Source: JBQTIQ01 sp052387955 (GTDB lineage Bacteria; Actinomycetota; Acidimicrobiia; Acidimicrobiales; JACDCH01). From it: a DNA stretch of 29,620 bases. The notes under the pieces are model-generated. The model saw only the letters and a list, made by a program, of their open reading frames with translations, was not told where the DNA came from and ran no database searches. How positions within the stretch are numbered: the first letter of the stretch is position 1; the number at the start of each line of letters is the position of its first letter. Shown one piece after another: positions 7,685 through 14,567 of the stretch. The DNA lies in the NCBI GenBank assembly GCA_052387955.1, contig JBQTIQ010000068.1, forward strand, positions 1-29,620, read 5' to 3'. A program made the position numbers and the translations under genes.

Positions 7685-10600
7685 CACAGGCCTCCGGCGG
7701 CCGACGGCGCCTCGATCGGTTCCTCGGCCATCGTCACGTAGCCGGCCAGCGCTCGATCCCGGCGAATGTTCACCCACTGCTCGGCCCGGTCAGCGCTGCA
7801 CATGCGGTCGAAGTCGCAGTAGGCGCAGTTGGAGAAGGTCGGCCCGCGCCCTGGTCGCCACACGTCCTCGCCCGGCCGGGCTGGGAACGTGCCTGCGCCG
7901 ATACCCGAGACAATGGTGGCGAGCACGTCGGCGAAGCGGTCGGCGACGGCCTCGTCGATGGGGCCGCCCTTCAACTCGATCGTCCGTCGGGGGCCTACGA
8001 ACCAGTAGTAGGCCGAGACGTCGACCGCGCCCGGGTAGGCCGTCCGGGCCGCCTCGGCGTAGATCGGCAGCTGGAGCATGGTGCCCCGCGCCACGGCGTC
8101 GTATCCGGCGGAGGCGGGGTCGAGGGCGCCGTAGCCATCGGGCCGGCCGGTCTTGTAGTCGAGCACGACCAGGCGGCGGCCGTCGGGCGATCGGTCGATG
8201 CGGTCGATGTGGCCACGGAACCTGACCTGGCGTTGCCCTCCGAGGGCGACCGTCACCGACTGCCCCTCGCCGTCGTCACCGAAGCCGTGCTCGACCGCTA
8301 CCGGGGCGACGCCGGTCAAGCGCGGCTCGGACTCGTCGGCGTCGAGGATGCGGGTCAGGTGACGCCGCAGGGACTGCCATTCGGCCTTCCACAGCAGCGG
8401 GCGGCCAGTACGGCCCTCGGCCTCGAGGTCGGCGGCGAGCTCGTCGGCGATGCAGAGCAGATCGGACCGGTCGCGCTCGTCCCAGCGCGTCCCGGGGGGT
8501 CGGCCCAATCGGTCGCCCACGAACCGTTCGAGGACGGCGTGGACCAGCGTCCCCCGTTGGGCCGGTGACATCGTGTCGGTGTCACCCGGGTCGTCGAGGA
8601 CACGCACCCCCAGTACCCGGCCCAACAGGTAGCTGAACGGGCAGGTGGCCCAGTCCTCGAGGGACGTCGCCGAACGAGGGTGGGCGAGATCGTCGGCCAG
8701 CTCGGGCCAAGCGCCGACGGCGCCCGTCCACTCGCCGAGGCGGCCCGCGTCGCGAGCGACCACCGCGGCCAGGCCGCGACCCAGGTGAGCGGCGCGGGCC
8801 ACTGGCAGCTGGGACAACGCCGCCGGGTCGAGCCCTGCTGCCCGAGCCGCAACGAGCTCACCGATGTCGAACTCGGTCGGCGTTGCCGGCCGGCCGCCCT
8901 CAGCCAGCCATGCCTCGAACGACGGCAGGTCGAGGAACCAGCCGGCAGCCCGGGGGTCGCAGGCCAGGCGGGCAACCCCGTCGGCCTCGACGGCGGCGCC
9001 CAACAGCTCAGCGCACCGCTCGACCAGCCAAGGCGCCGGCGCCCGGGCCCGCCCGGCGCGGGGATCAGCAGCTGGGAACGTCAGCACCCTGGTCCGGGCC
9101 CCCGCGAGGGCCGCCCACCGGTCACGGTCCTCCTCGGCAATCGTGTCGCTCCGGGCCCGGACGAGGCCGTGGACGACGGAGCGGTCGTGTGCCGACAGCA
9201 ATGGATCGCCGACCGGCGGCGGCGGGAAGCTCCCTTCGGCCGCGCCGAGCACCACCAGCAGGTCGAGATCGGCGCCCACCGCATCGACCAGCCCCCCCAC
9301 GAACACACCGTGGCCGAAGTGCCCGACCCGGCCGCCAGGGCGGCCCAGCTCGTGTTCGAGCCGGGCCACGAAACCGGCGGCGCCGGGGGCAGGGCCGATG
9401 CCGTCGAGCGCAGCCAGCCGGTCGAGCAGGTCGACCACGCCTTGGTGGGCGCGACGTTCGGTCTCGGGATACTGCGCCGGGTCGAGCTCGGGGCCCAGAT
9501 AAGTCGTCAAGGCCCGACGCGCCCACCGGGCCAGCACCGACCAGCTGTCGCTGACCGGCGGCTCGACGTCGACCGCAAGCCGGGCGACGAAGGCGGCCAG
9601 CGCGTCACAGTCGGCGCGCCTGGCCTCGAGCGCGCTGATGTCCTCGCCCGCCGCCATCCGCTCGCCGTAGGACGCCCGGGCGGAGCCCAGCCGCACCCGC
9701 CACTGGTCGAGGCCAGCGACGACGCCGGCACCGCGAGCCAGCCGGTCCCAGCGTTCAGGGGCGATAGGCCGCCGTGTGCCCGGGTCGAGGAGCGGCGCGG
9801 CGCGCAGGAGCCGGAACAGCGCGTCACGTCGATGTCCGCCGGCGGGCCACGCCAGCAGTCCGGTCAGAGCCCGCCCGGCGACCGACTGGGCCGCGGTGGT
9901 CGCCGCTGGCGCGCTATGGGGTACGCCGGCGGCCGCCAGTTCGCCGTGGGCCAACGACAGGTAGGGCTGGGCGCAGCGGGCGACGACGGCTATGCGCTCT
10001 GGAGCGGTCCCGTCAGCCAGGTGCTGGAGCACCGAACGGACCCCAGCGCGTACCTCCTCGGCGGGATCGGGGGCCCGCACCACCACGGTGGTGGACGGAT
10101 CGAGCCCCACCAGCGCCAGCCGATCAGGGGCCGGCCGCTCCTCGTCGACCACCAGGCCGAGGCCGACCAGTTGCGCCTGCACCTCGTGCGCTGGGCCATC
10201 AGCGGCGACGTGGCCGGTGCGACCAATGACGGCGCGCAGGCGGGAGCGTCTGGCCAAGGCCGCCAGCAGGACGAGCTCGGAACGGCCGAGACGGCGGGGC
10301 AGGTGCAGGACCACGGCGCCCACGTCGTCTCCAGCCTGGTCGCCGGCGTCGACCGCCTCGGCTGCCGCCATCGCCTCGGCGTGGGCGTCGGTCGCGGTCC
10401 CACGGGCCCCGAAGGCACGGAACAGGCCCACCACCGCCTTGGCCAGAGGCCCCCGGCGGGCCACCATCGCCAGTTCGGTGTCGGCCAGCGCCGCCAGGTC
10501 GCCAAAGGTCGCCAGTAGGGCGTCGGCGGTGGCGGGATGGTGAGCGACAGCGGCCAATGGACCGGGCGCCGACTCGGCCAGCAGTCCGCTGACCTGGATG

Positions 10601-10929
10601 CCCGCCTCGAGGCGGTGCAAGGGACGACGACCGGAGGCGGCCAGGCGCCCGACCGCCAGTCGGCGCACGAGCTCGGGGAGCGCCACGAAATCCACAGCGA
10701 CGATGCCGCGGCCGCTGGCCCCGTCAACCTCCTCGGGCCCGTGGCGGCGGACGAGCGCCCGTCGGAGCGTCACACCGGCCACCGCTGACGGCACCACCAC
10801 CGTGACCGGGGCCAGCGGGTCCCCGCCCTTCGCCGCCACGATGGACCGTCGCAGGGCCACGAGGGCCGGCGGCCCGTACCCGACGACCAACAGGCTCGGG
10901 ACCGGCGGCGCCCCGACGGGCCCGGTCAT
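7684..10929 (-). CDS. AddB-like iron-sulfur PD-(D/E)XK nuclease subunit
   Basis: The 1081-residue partner of the downstream AddA-like helicase starts at the ATG at 10929 after a G-rich ribosome site. The N-terminal half has the layout of a degenerate SF1 helicase but no Walker A: the expected site reads VVGYGPPALVALRR with no GKT/GKS. The C-terminal nuclease is intact: His797 in GTLVHAVLERF, Asp909 in GHIDRID, Asp924 and Lys926 in VLDYKTG, and then LQLPIYAEAA. Cys763 in CPFSYLL together with Cys1035, Cys1038 and Cys1044 in CAYCDFDRMC forms the four-cysteine pattern that holds a 4Fe-4S cluster in AddB and AdnA. It probably forms a heterodimer with AddA, cutting one strand during end resection. 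It overlaps the next start as TGATG. Confidence 0.85.
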   Translation of the reverse strand: MTGPVGAPPVPSLLVVGYGPPALVALRRSIVAAKGGDPLAPVTVVVPSAVAGVTLRRALVRRHGPEEVDGASGRGIVAVDFVALPELVRRLAVGRLAASGRRPLHRLEAGIQVSGLLAESAPGPLAAVAHHPATADALLATFGDLAALADTELAMVARRGPLAKAVVGLFRAFGARGTATDAHAEAMAAAEAVDAGDQAGDDVGAVVLHLPRRLGRSELVLLAALARRSRLRAVIGRTGHVAADGPAHEVQAQLVGLGLVVDEERPAPDRLALVGLDPSTTVVVRAPDPAEEVRAGVRSVLQHLADGTAPERIAVVARCAQPYLSLAHGELAAAGVPHSAPAATTAAQSVAGRALTGLLAWPAGGHRRDALFRLLRAAPLLDPGTRRPIAPERWDRLARGAGVVAGLDQWRVRLGSARASYGERMAAGEDISALEARRADCDALAAFVARLAVDVEPPVSDSWSVLARWARRALTTYLGPELDPAQYPETERRAHQGVVDLLDRLAALDGIGPAPGAAGFVARLEHELGRPGGRVGHFGHGVFVGGLVDAVGADLDLLVVLGAAEGSFPPPPVGDPLLSAHDRSVVHGLVRARSDTIAEEDRDRWAALAGARTRVLTFPAADPRAGRARAPAPWLVERCAELLGAAVEADGVARLACDPRAAGWFLDLPSFEAWLAEGGRPATPTEFDIGELVAARAAGLDPAALSQLPVARAAHLGRGLAAVVARDAGRLGEWTGAVGAWPELADDLAHPRSATSLEDWATCPFSYLLGRVLGVRVLDDPGDTDTMSPAQRGTLVHAVLERFVGDRLGRPPGTRWDERDRSDLLCIADELAADLEAEGRTGRPLLWKAEWQSLRRHLTRILDADESEPRLTGVAPVAVEHGFGDDGEGQSVTVALGGQRQVRFRGHIDRIDRSPDGRRLVVLDYKTGRPDGYGALDPASAGYDAVARGTMLQLPIYAEAARTAYPGAVDVSAYYWFVGPRRTIELKGGPIDEAVADRFADVLATIVSGIGAGTFPARPGEDVWRPGRGPTFSNCAYCDFDRMCSADRAEQWVNIRRDRALAGYVTMAEEPIEAPSAAGGL

Positions 10930-11096
10930 CGCCCCCCCGCCATTGACCGGTCGGCCGGCGGTCGCCGTCCCGCAGCCGTGGCGCCAGAGCCAGTCGCGGC
11001 GACGAGCCCCCACCGTGCACCCGAAGTCGGTCGTTCAACCATCGACCCGACCGTACCCAAGGGGTGTGACACTGCCGGGATGGTCTGCGCCGACCG

Positions 11097-11147
11097 CGGT
11101 CACTGGTCCACCATCGCTTGCGCTCCCCACCCGTGACCGGTCGACCG
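11097..11147 (+). repeat. 51-bp direct repeat, copy 1
   Basis: This 51-base unit recurs 110 bases downstream with 4 mismatches. It contains CACTGGTCCACCATCG, CTCCCCACCC and TGACCGGTC. It lies in the 313-base gap between the divergent addB-like and lipoprotein genes. A shorter relative of its 3' end (TTGACCGGTCGGCCG) sits at about 10943-10957, just upstream of the addB-like start. Confidence 0.75.
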
Positions 11148-11206
11148 GGCGAGCGCCAGCGAGCCGGGCGACGATGGGGCCCGGGGGCGCAGCCCCCGAG
11201 CAAGCA
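11138..11206 (-). repeat. Dispersed intergenic repeat, copy C
   Basis: Read on the minus strand this contains CGTGCTTG (whose first bases fall in the flanking repeat), a GGGGGC-TGC-GCCCCC hairpin, CCCATCG, and GCTGGCGCTCGC, in the same order and nearly the same spacing as the plus-strand copy at 22541-22615. It is flanked by the two 51-bp direct repeats. The 3' boundary within copy 1 is approximate. Confidence 0.6.
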
Positions 11207-11257
11207 CGGTCACTGGTCCACCATCGCCTGCACTCCCCACCCATGACCGGTCAACCG
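11207..11257 (+). repeat. 51-bp direct repeat, copy 2
   Basis: This is the second copy of the 51-base unit. Here it contains the perfect palindrome TGACCGGTCA and the ATG (11243-11245) proposed as the lipoprotein start. Copy 1 has GTG at the equivalent position but no coding continuation that I can support. Confidence 0.75.
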
Positions 11258-11773
11258 TCGCACGGGTCTGCCCCCACCGCCCGGCCGCCGGGGCACGGCC
11301 GCCGCCGCCGGTGGCGGCGATGGTGCGCCGCGGTCGCGGTGGCGACGATGACCGTCGGCTGCTCGGAGCCGGGGCGCAGCGCCGGCGCCTTCTGCGACGA
11401 GCTCAAACGCGGTGACGACCCGATGGCCCTGTTCGGGCGGTACGACCCGGCCGCGCCCGATGACGGCCGGGGTGCCCTCGACCAGGCCGTCGACCGCCTC
11501 GCCGCACTCGAACGGCGGGCACCCGACGCGGTCGCCGGACCGGCCCAGGTCCTGGTCGACGCCGCCCGCGAACTCGTAGCCGCCCTCGACGCCCGGGCAC
11601 CGGGGCCCGGTCCCGACGACGGCGACCGCACCACCCCGACGTCTCCCGATCTCGACGGCGATGCCATCGTGGCCGCCAGCACGGCGTTCCGGCGGTTCGC
11701 CCTCGACCAGTGCGGAGTCTCGCTCGACCATGCCTCCGGCCCGGCACCGACCGAGGCCACCGACCCGGGCTGA
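11243..11773 (+). CDS. Putative lipoprotein, hypothetical
   Basis: The protein has 176 residues if started at the ATG at 11243. The N-terminus is Arg-rich (GRRRRWRRW), followed by a short hydrophobic stretch CAAVAVATMTVGCSE whose MTVGC fits a lipobox. It should therefore be a membrane-anchored lipoprotein processed by signal peptidase II, possibly Tat-exported given the twin arginines. After the lipobox come AGAFCDELKRGDDPMALFGRYDP, then helical segments (ALDQAVDRLAALERRAPD, LVDAARELVAALDARA), a Pro/Asp-rich linker, and a second Cys in FALDQCGVSL that could pair with the one in FCDEL. No family is recognised. The start is uncertain because it sits inside a repeat and lacks a clear ribosome site. 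It converges with clpP. Confidence 0.6.
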   Translation: MTGQPSHGSAPTARPPGHGRRRRWRRWCAAVAVATMTVGCSEPGRSAGAFCDELKRGDDPMALFGRYDPAAPDDGRGALDQAVDRLAALERRAPDAVAGPAQVLVDAARELVAALDARAPGPGPDDGDRTTPTSPDLDGDAIVAASTAFRRFALDQCGVSLDHASGPAPTEATDPG

Positions 11774-11805
11774 GGCTGCTCCGTCCCGGTCTCCGGCCAG
11801 GTACC

Positions 11806-11817
11806 GACCTGTAGGTC
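11806..11817. terminator. Short hairpin between lipoprotein gene and clpP
   Basis: GACCT-GT-AGGTC lies between convergent genes and reaches into the clpP stop codon. It is short and lacks a T tract, so a terminator role is only a possibility. Confidence 0.2.
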
Positions 11818-12424
11818 AGGCCACCATCTCGCCCCGCTTGACGATGACGTCGTCGATGATGCCGTACTCCTTGGCCTCGTCGGCCTTGAACCAACGGTCG
11901 CGGTCCCAGTCGGTCAGGATGCGCTCGATGGGCTGCCCGGTGTGGTCGGCGATGCGCTCGGCCATCACCTGCTTCGTGTAGAGCATCTGTTCGGCCTGGA
12001 TGGCGATGTCGGAGGCCTGGCCTCGGAGCCCACCCGAAGGCTGGTGCATCATGATACGGGAATGCGGTAGGGCAAAGCGTTTGCCCTTGGCGCCGGCACA
12101 CAGCAGGAACTGGCCCATCGAGGCGGCGAACCCCATGCAGATCGTGCCCACCTGGGGGCGGATGAACTGCATGGTGTCGTAGATGGCCATCCCGGCGGTG
12201 ACCGAGCCTCCGGGCGAGTTGATGTAGAGCCAGATGTCCTTGCCCGGATCTTCCCCCTCGAGGAAGAGGAGCTGGGCGGTGAGCAGGTTGGCGATCTCGT
12301 CGTTCACCTCCGTGCCCAGGAACACGATGCGGTTGCGGAGGAGCCGGTTGAAGACATCGTTCTTGGGGTCGCCCCCGGCGAACTGGGCGGTGGCGGGCAG
12401 GGACCGCAGGTCAGGGACCGTCAT
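11816..12424 (-). CDS. clpP: ATP-dependent Clp protease proteolytic subunit
   Basis: The 202-residue protein is a serine peptidase subunit of the tetradecameric ClpP barrel, which degrades substrates fed by ClpX or ClpC. The catalytic triad is visible: Ser102 in GFAASMGQFL, His127 in HSRIMMHQPSGG, and Asp172 in the ILTDWDRDRWF segment. The INSPGGSVTAGMAIYD oxyanion/handle region and the C-terminal ADEAKEYGIIDDVI are standard. Length is normal. Actinobacteria usually have clpP1-clpP2 pairs followed by clpX; here only one clpP is present, with a LuxR-type regulator upstream on the same strand. TACCCT ends 7 bases before the ATG, indicating its own leaderless transcript. Confidence 0.96.
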   Translation of the reverse strand: MTVPDLRSLPATAQFAGGDPKNDVFNRLLRNRIVFLGTEVNDEIANLLTAQLLFLEGEDPGKDIWLYINSPGGSVTAGMAIYDTMQFIRPQVGTICMGFAASMGQFLLCAGAKGKRFALPHSRIMMHQPSGGLRGQASDIAIQAEQMLYTKQVMAERIADHTGQPIERILTDWDRDRWFKADEAKEYGIIDDVIVKRGEMVA

Positions 12425-12431
12425 GGGCGAG

Positions 12432-12437
12432 AGGGTA
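12432..12437 (-). promoter_or_regulatory. -10 box TACCCT for leaderless clpP
   Basis: TACCCT is followed by exactly 7 bases and then the clpP ATG at 12424. A 7-bp GC-rich inverted repeat (CGGTGCG ... CGCACCG) lies in the same gap to the upstream regulator gene. Confidence 0.45.
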
Positions 12438-12472
12438 GCGGTGCGCCGTTGCGACAGGACGCGACCGCACCG

Positions 12473-13096
12473 TCAGCGGGACCTGCGGAAGGAGGGGTCG
12501 CCCACCACCAGAGCGGTGGCCTGCGACCGGTTCGCCACCCCCAGCTTGCGATAGGCCTTGGCCAGGTGGGTCTTGACCGTGTCGTGGCTGACGAAGAGCG
12601 TGGTGGCGATCTCTCGGTTGCGCAGCCCGGCCGCCACCAGCACGAGCACCTCGCTCTCCCGCTCGGTCAGCCCGAGCCGGCGCCCGGGCCAGTCCTGTTC
12701 GTCGGCCGCCGTGCCCTGGCGGGGGCCGGCGTCGATCACGACCTCGCCGGCGGCGACGGCCTCCAGCGCCCCGACCAGCCGGGCCGCGGGGAGCCCCTTG
12801 GCCAGGACCCCGCTCACCTTCCGCTTGAGCACGGCGGCGGCGAAGGCCTCGTCCCACGAGAGGGTGTAGAGGACCACGTGGCTGACGCCGGGATCGGACA
12901 GGAGGGCTTCGAGCTGTTCGGCGATGCTGCCTTCGCGCCCGTAGCTGTCGTAGAGCACCACATCCACGGTCCGCCCGACCAGCGGCTCACCCACCAGGAT
13001 GGCGTCGACCACCTCGACCCGGTCGCCGAAGGGAGCCAGCATGGCGCCCAGGCCGGCGACGATGATCTCGAAGTCGTTGGCGACGGCCACCCGCAC
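12473..13096 (-). CDS. LuxR/NarL-family response regulator
   Basis: The protein has about 207 residues from the GTG at 13096; earlier in-frame GTG (13156) and TTG (13216) starts are possible. The N-terminal receiver-like domain begins VRVAVANDFEIIVAGL and carries a candidate phospho-acceptor Asp50 in VVLYDSYGREG, plus a conserved Lys in GVLAKGLPAARL. The C-terminal helix-turn-helix is typical LuxR: LTERESEVLVLVAAGLRNREIATTLFVS followed by HDTVKTHLAKAYRKLGV. The acidic pocket near the N-terminus is atypical (ND where DD is usual) and the segment after the Asp differs from the usual LRMPGMDG, so phosphorylation is not certain. It diverges from the signalling operon at 13293, which makes co-regulation plausible. 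No cognate kinase is adjacent on its strand. Confidence 0.85.
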   Translation of the reverse strand: MRVAVANDFEIIVAGLGAMLAPFGDRVEVVDAILVGEPLVGRTVDVVLYDSYGREGSIAEQLEALLSDPGVSHVVLYTLSWDEAFAAAVLKRKVSGVLAKGLPAARLVGALEAVAAGEVVIDAGPRQGTAADEQDWPGRRLGLTERESEVLVLVAAGLRNREIATTLFVSHDTVKTHLAKAYRKLGVANRSQATALVVGDPSFRRSR

Positions 13097-13292
13097 GACA
13101 CCGCTCAGCGGACTCGTCGGACGTGCCGCCTTCTCCCCCAGCCCGACGTCCCCCACGGCGGGCTGTTTACACCCAGCCCGACCAGCCGGAACCTTTATCC
13201 GGGCGGCCCCTGGCAACGATCACCCGAACGGGGGATCCCACCGGCGTTCGGCTCGATCATGCTCGCCACCGATGGAGGCGCAGGAGCGGGCC

Positions 13293-14567
13293 ATGGGCAG
13301 CTGGTGGGCGAGCCGGCGGCGGCGCCGGTTGAAACCGGCGCCGGCGGCGCCCTACCTTCCCCGCCCAGTGGAAGCGGATCTCTCCAGCTCCGCGGCGGCG
13401 ACGGCTGACCGCCCCAGTCCGGAGACCGGGCCGATCCGCGTCCTGCTGGTCGAGGACGATCCGGGCGACGCTTTCCTCGTCCAGGAGCTCCTGGGCGCCG
13501 ACCACCACAGCCACACGGTCGTGTGGGCCAGCTCCATGGCCGAAGCCCGGGCCCGGCCGCCCGGCGTCGTCGACTGCGTCATCGTCGACCTCGGCCTCCC
13601 CGACGCCCGGGACATGGCGGCCGTGCGGGCCGCTTGCGAGCTGTGCCCCGACGCGGCGGTGATCGTGCTGACCGGGCTCAGCGACCGGGGCATCGACGCG
13701 CTGGCCCAGGGAGCCCAGGACTATCTGGTGAAGGGTGAGGTCGACGGCCAGCTGCTGGTGCGCGCCGTCCGCTACGCGGTCGAGCGGCGACGCTTCGACG
13801 AGACCGCCCGCCTGCTGGCCAGCCAACAGCTGGAACAGGCCTACAACGCTCGCCTCGCCGGCGGCCTCACCCCCCGCCCCCGCTTTCGCGACCCCGACCT
13901 GGCGTGGACGATCCGCTATCGGGCGGCCGGGAGCGGGCCCGTCCTCGGCGGCGACTTCCTCGATGCGATCGAGCTGCCCGACCGGACCGTGAGGGCCCTC
14001 ATCGGCGACGTGTGCGGCCACGGCCCCGACGAGGCCTCCCTCGGGGTGCGGCTGCGGATGGCGTGGCGGACGCTGGTGATGGGCGGGCTTGGTTTCGACG
14101 ACGTGCTGCCCCGGCTCGACGCCGTGCTCGAGGTCGAACGGGAGACCGACCTGTTCGTGACGATCTGCGACATCCTGGTGACACCGGACCGCGCCACCCT
14201 GGGGATGCGGGTCGCCGGGCACCCCCCGCCCTTGCTGTTGGGTGAGGAGGCCTGCGTGCTCGACGTCGCCCACGGCCTTCCGCTCGGCCTCTTCCCCGGC
14301 GAGCGGTGGCCCCAGGTGACCCGGCCGCTTGCCTCGGCGTGGACGCTGGTCCTGTATACCGATGGCCTGATCGAGGGCAGGGACGGCACCACCGGCGAAC
14401 GTTGGGGAGTGGAAGGCCTGGCCGCGTTCGCCGACGAGCTCGTCGGCCTCGACCCCGACGCGGTGGCCGACGGCCTGGTCGAGCGGGCCACCGCGCTGCA
14501 CGGCGGCCCGCTCGCCGATGACATCGCCCTGTTGGTGCTGCGCTGGCCGGCGGCGCCGGCGCCTTGA
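13293..14567 (+). CDS. Response regulator with PP2C/SpoIIE-type Ser/Thr phosphatase output (RsbU-like)
   Basis: The protein has 424 residues from the ATG at 13293, which has AGGAG six bases upstream; a GTG at 13368 is the alternative. The receiver domain (about 48-165) has VLLVEDDPGD and phospho-acceptor Asp99 in VIVDLGLPD. A short helical linker leads to the PP2C phosphatase, with metal ligands Asp221 (GGDFLDA), Asp239 (IGDVCGHG), Asp357 (LYTDGLIEG) and Asp410 (LADDIALL). Such proteins dephosphorylate anti-sigma-factor antagonists in partner-switching stress pathways. It starts a three-gene operon: its stop overlaps the kinase TTG as TTGA. The Arg-rich first 25 residues overlap a perfect hairpin (13320-13343), which leaves the start unsettled. 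Confidence 0.87.
   Translation: MGSWWASRRRRRLKPAPAAPYLPRPVEADLSSSAAATADRPSPETGPIRVLLVEDDPGDAFLVQELLGADHHSHTVVWASSMAEARARPPGVVDCVIVDLGLPDARDMAAVRAACELCPDAAVIVLTGLSDRGIDALAQGAQDYLVKGEVDGQLLVRAVRYAVERRRFDETARLLASQQLEQAYNARLAGGLTPRPRFRDPDLAWTIRYRAAGSGPVLGGDFLDAIELPDRTVRALIGDVCGHGPDEASLGVRLRMAWRTLVMGGLGFDDVLPRLDAVLEVERETDLFVTICDILVTPDRATLGMRVAGHPPPLLLGEEACVLDVAHGLPLGLFPGERWPQVTRPLASAWTLVLYTDGLIEGRDGTTGERWGVEGLAAFADELVGLDPDAVADGLVERATALHGGPLADDIALLVLRWPAAPAP
13320..13343 (+). repeat. Perfect 11-bp-arm inverted repeat near the signalling-operon start
   Basis: The arms are C-GGCGCCGGTT and AACCGGCGCC-G, separated by GA. It lies 25 bases before the alternative GTG (13368), or inside the coding region if the ATG at 13293 is used. 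It could act as an operator or a translation-controlling hairpin. Confidence 0.5.

Noticed and set aside
5231..7741. 836-codon open frame on the plus strand opposite the AddA-like gene
   Set aside because: It is an antisense shadow in high-GC DNA: the minus strand carries all helicase and nuclease motifs, and the plus-strand translation is low-complexity Gly/Arg/His/Gln with no domains.
8680..10518. 612-codon open frame on the plus strand opposite the AddB-like gene
   Set aside because: Same reason: a GC-rich shadow frame; the AddB-like protein on the other strand has intact nuclease and Fe-S motifs.
11816..12424. A second clpP or a clpX adjacent to clpP
   Set aside because: Both flanks were read; only a LuxR-type regulator and a convergent lipoprotein gene are present.
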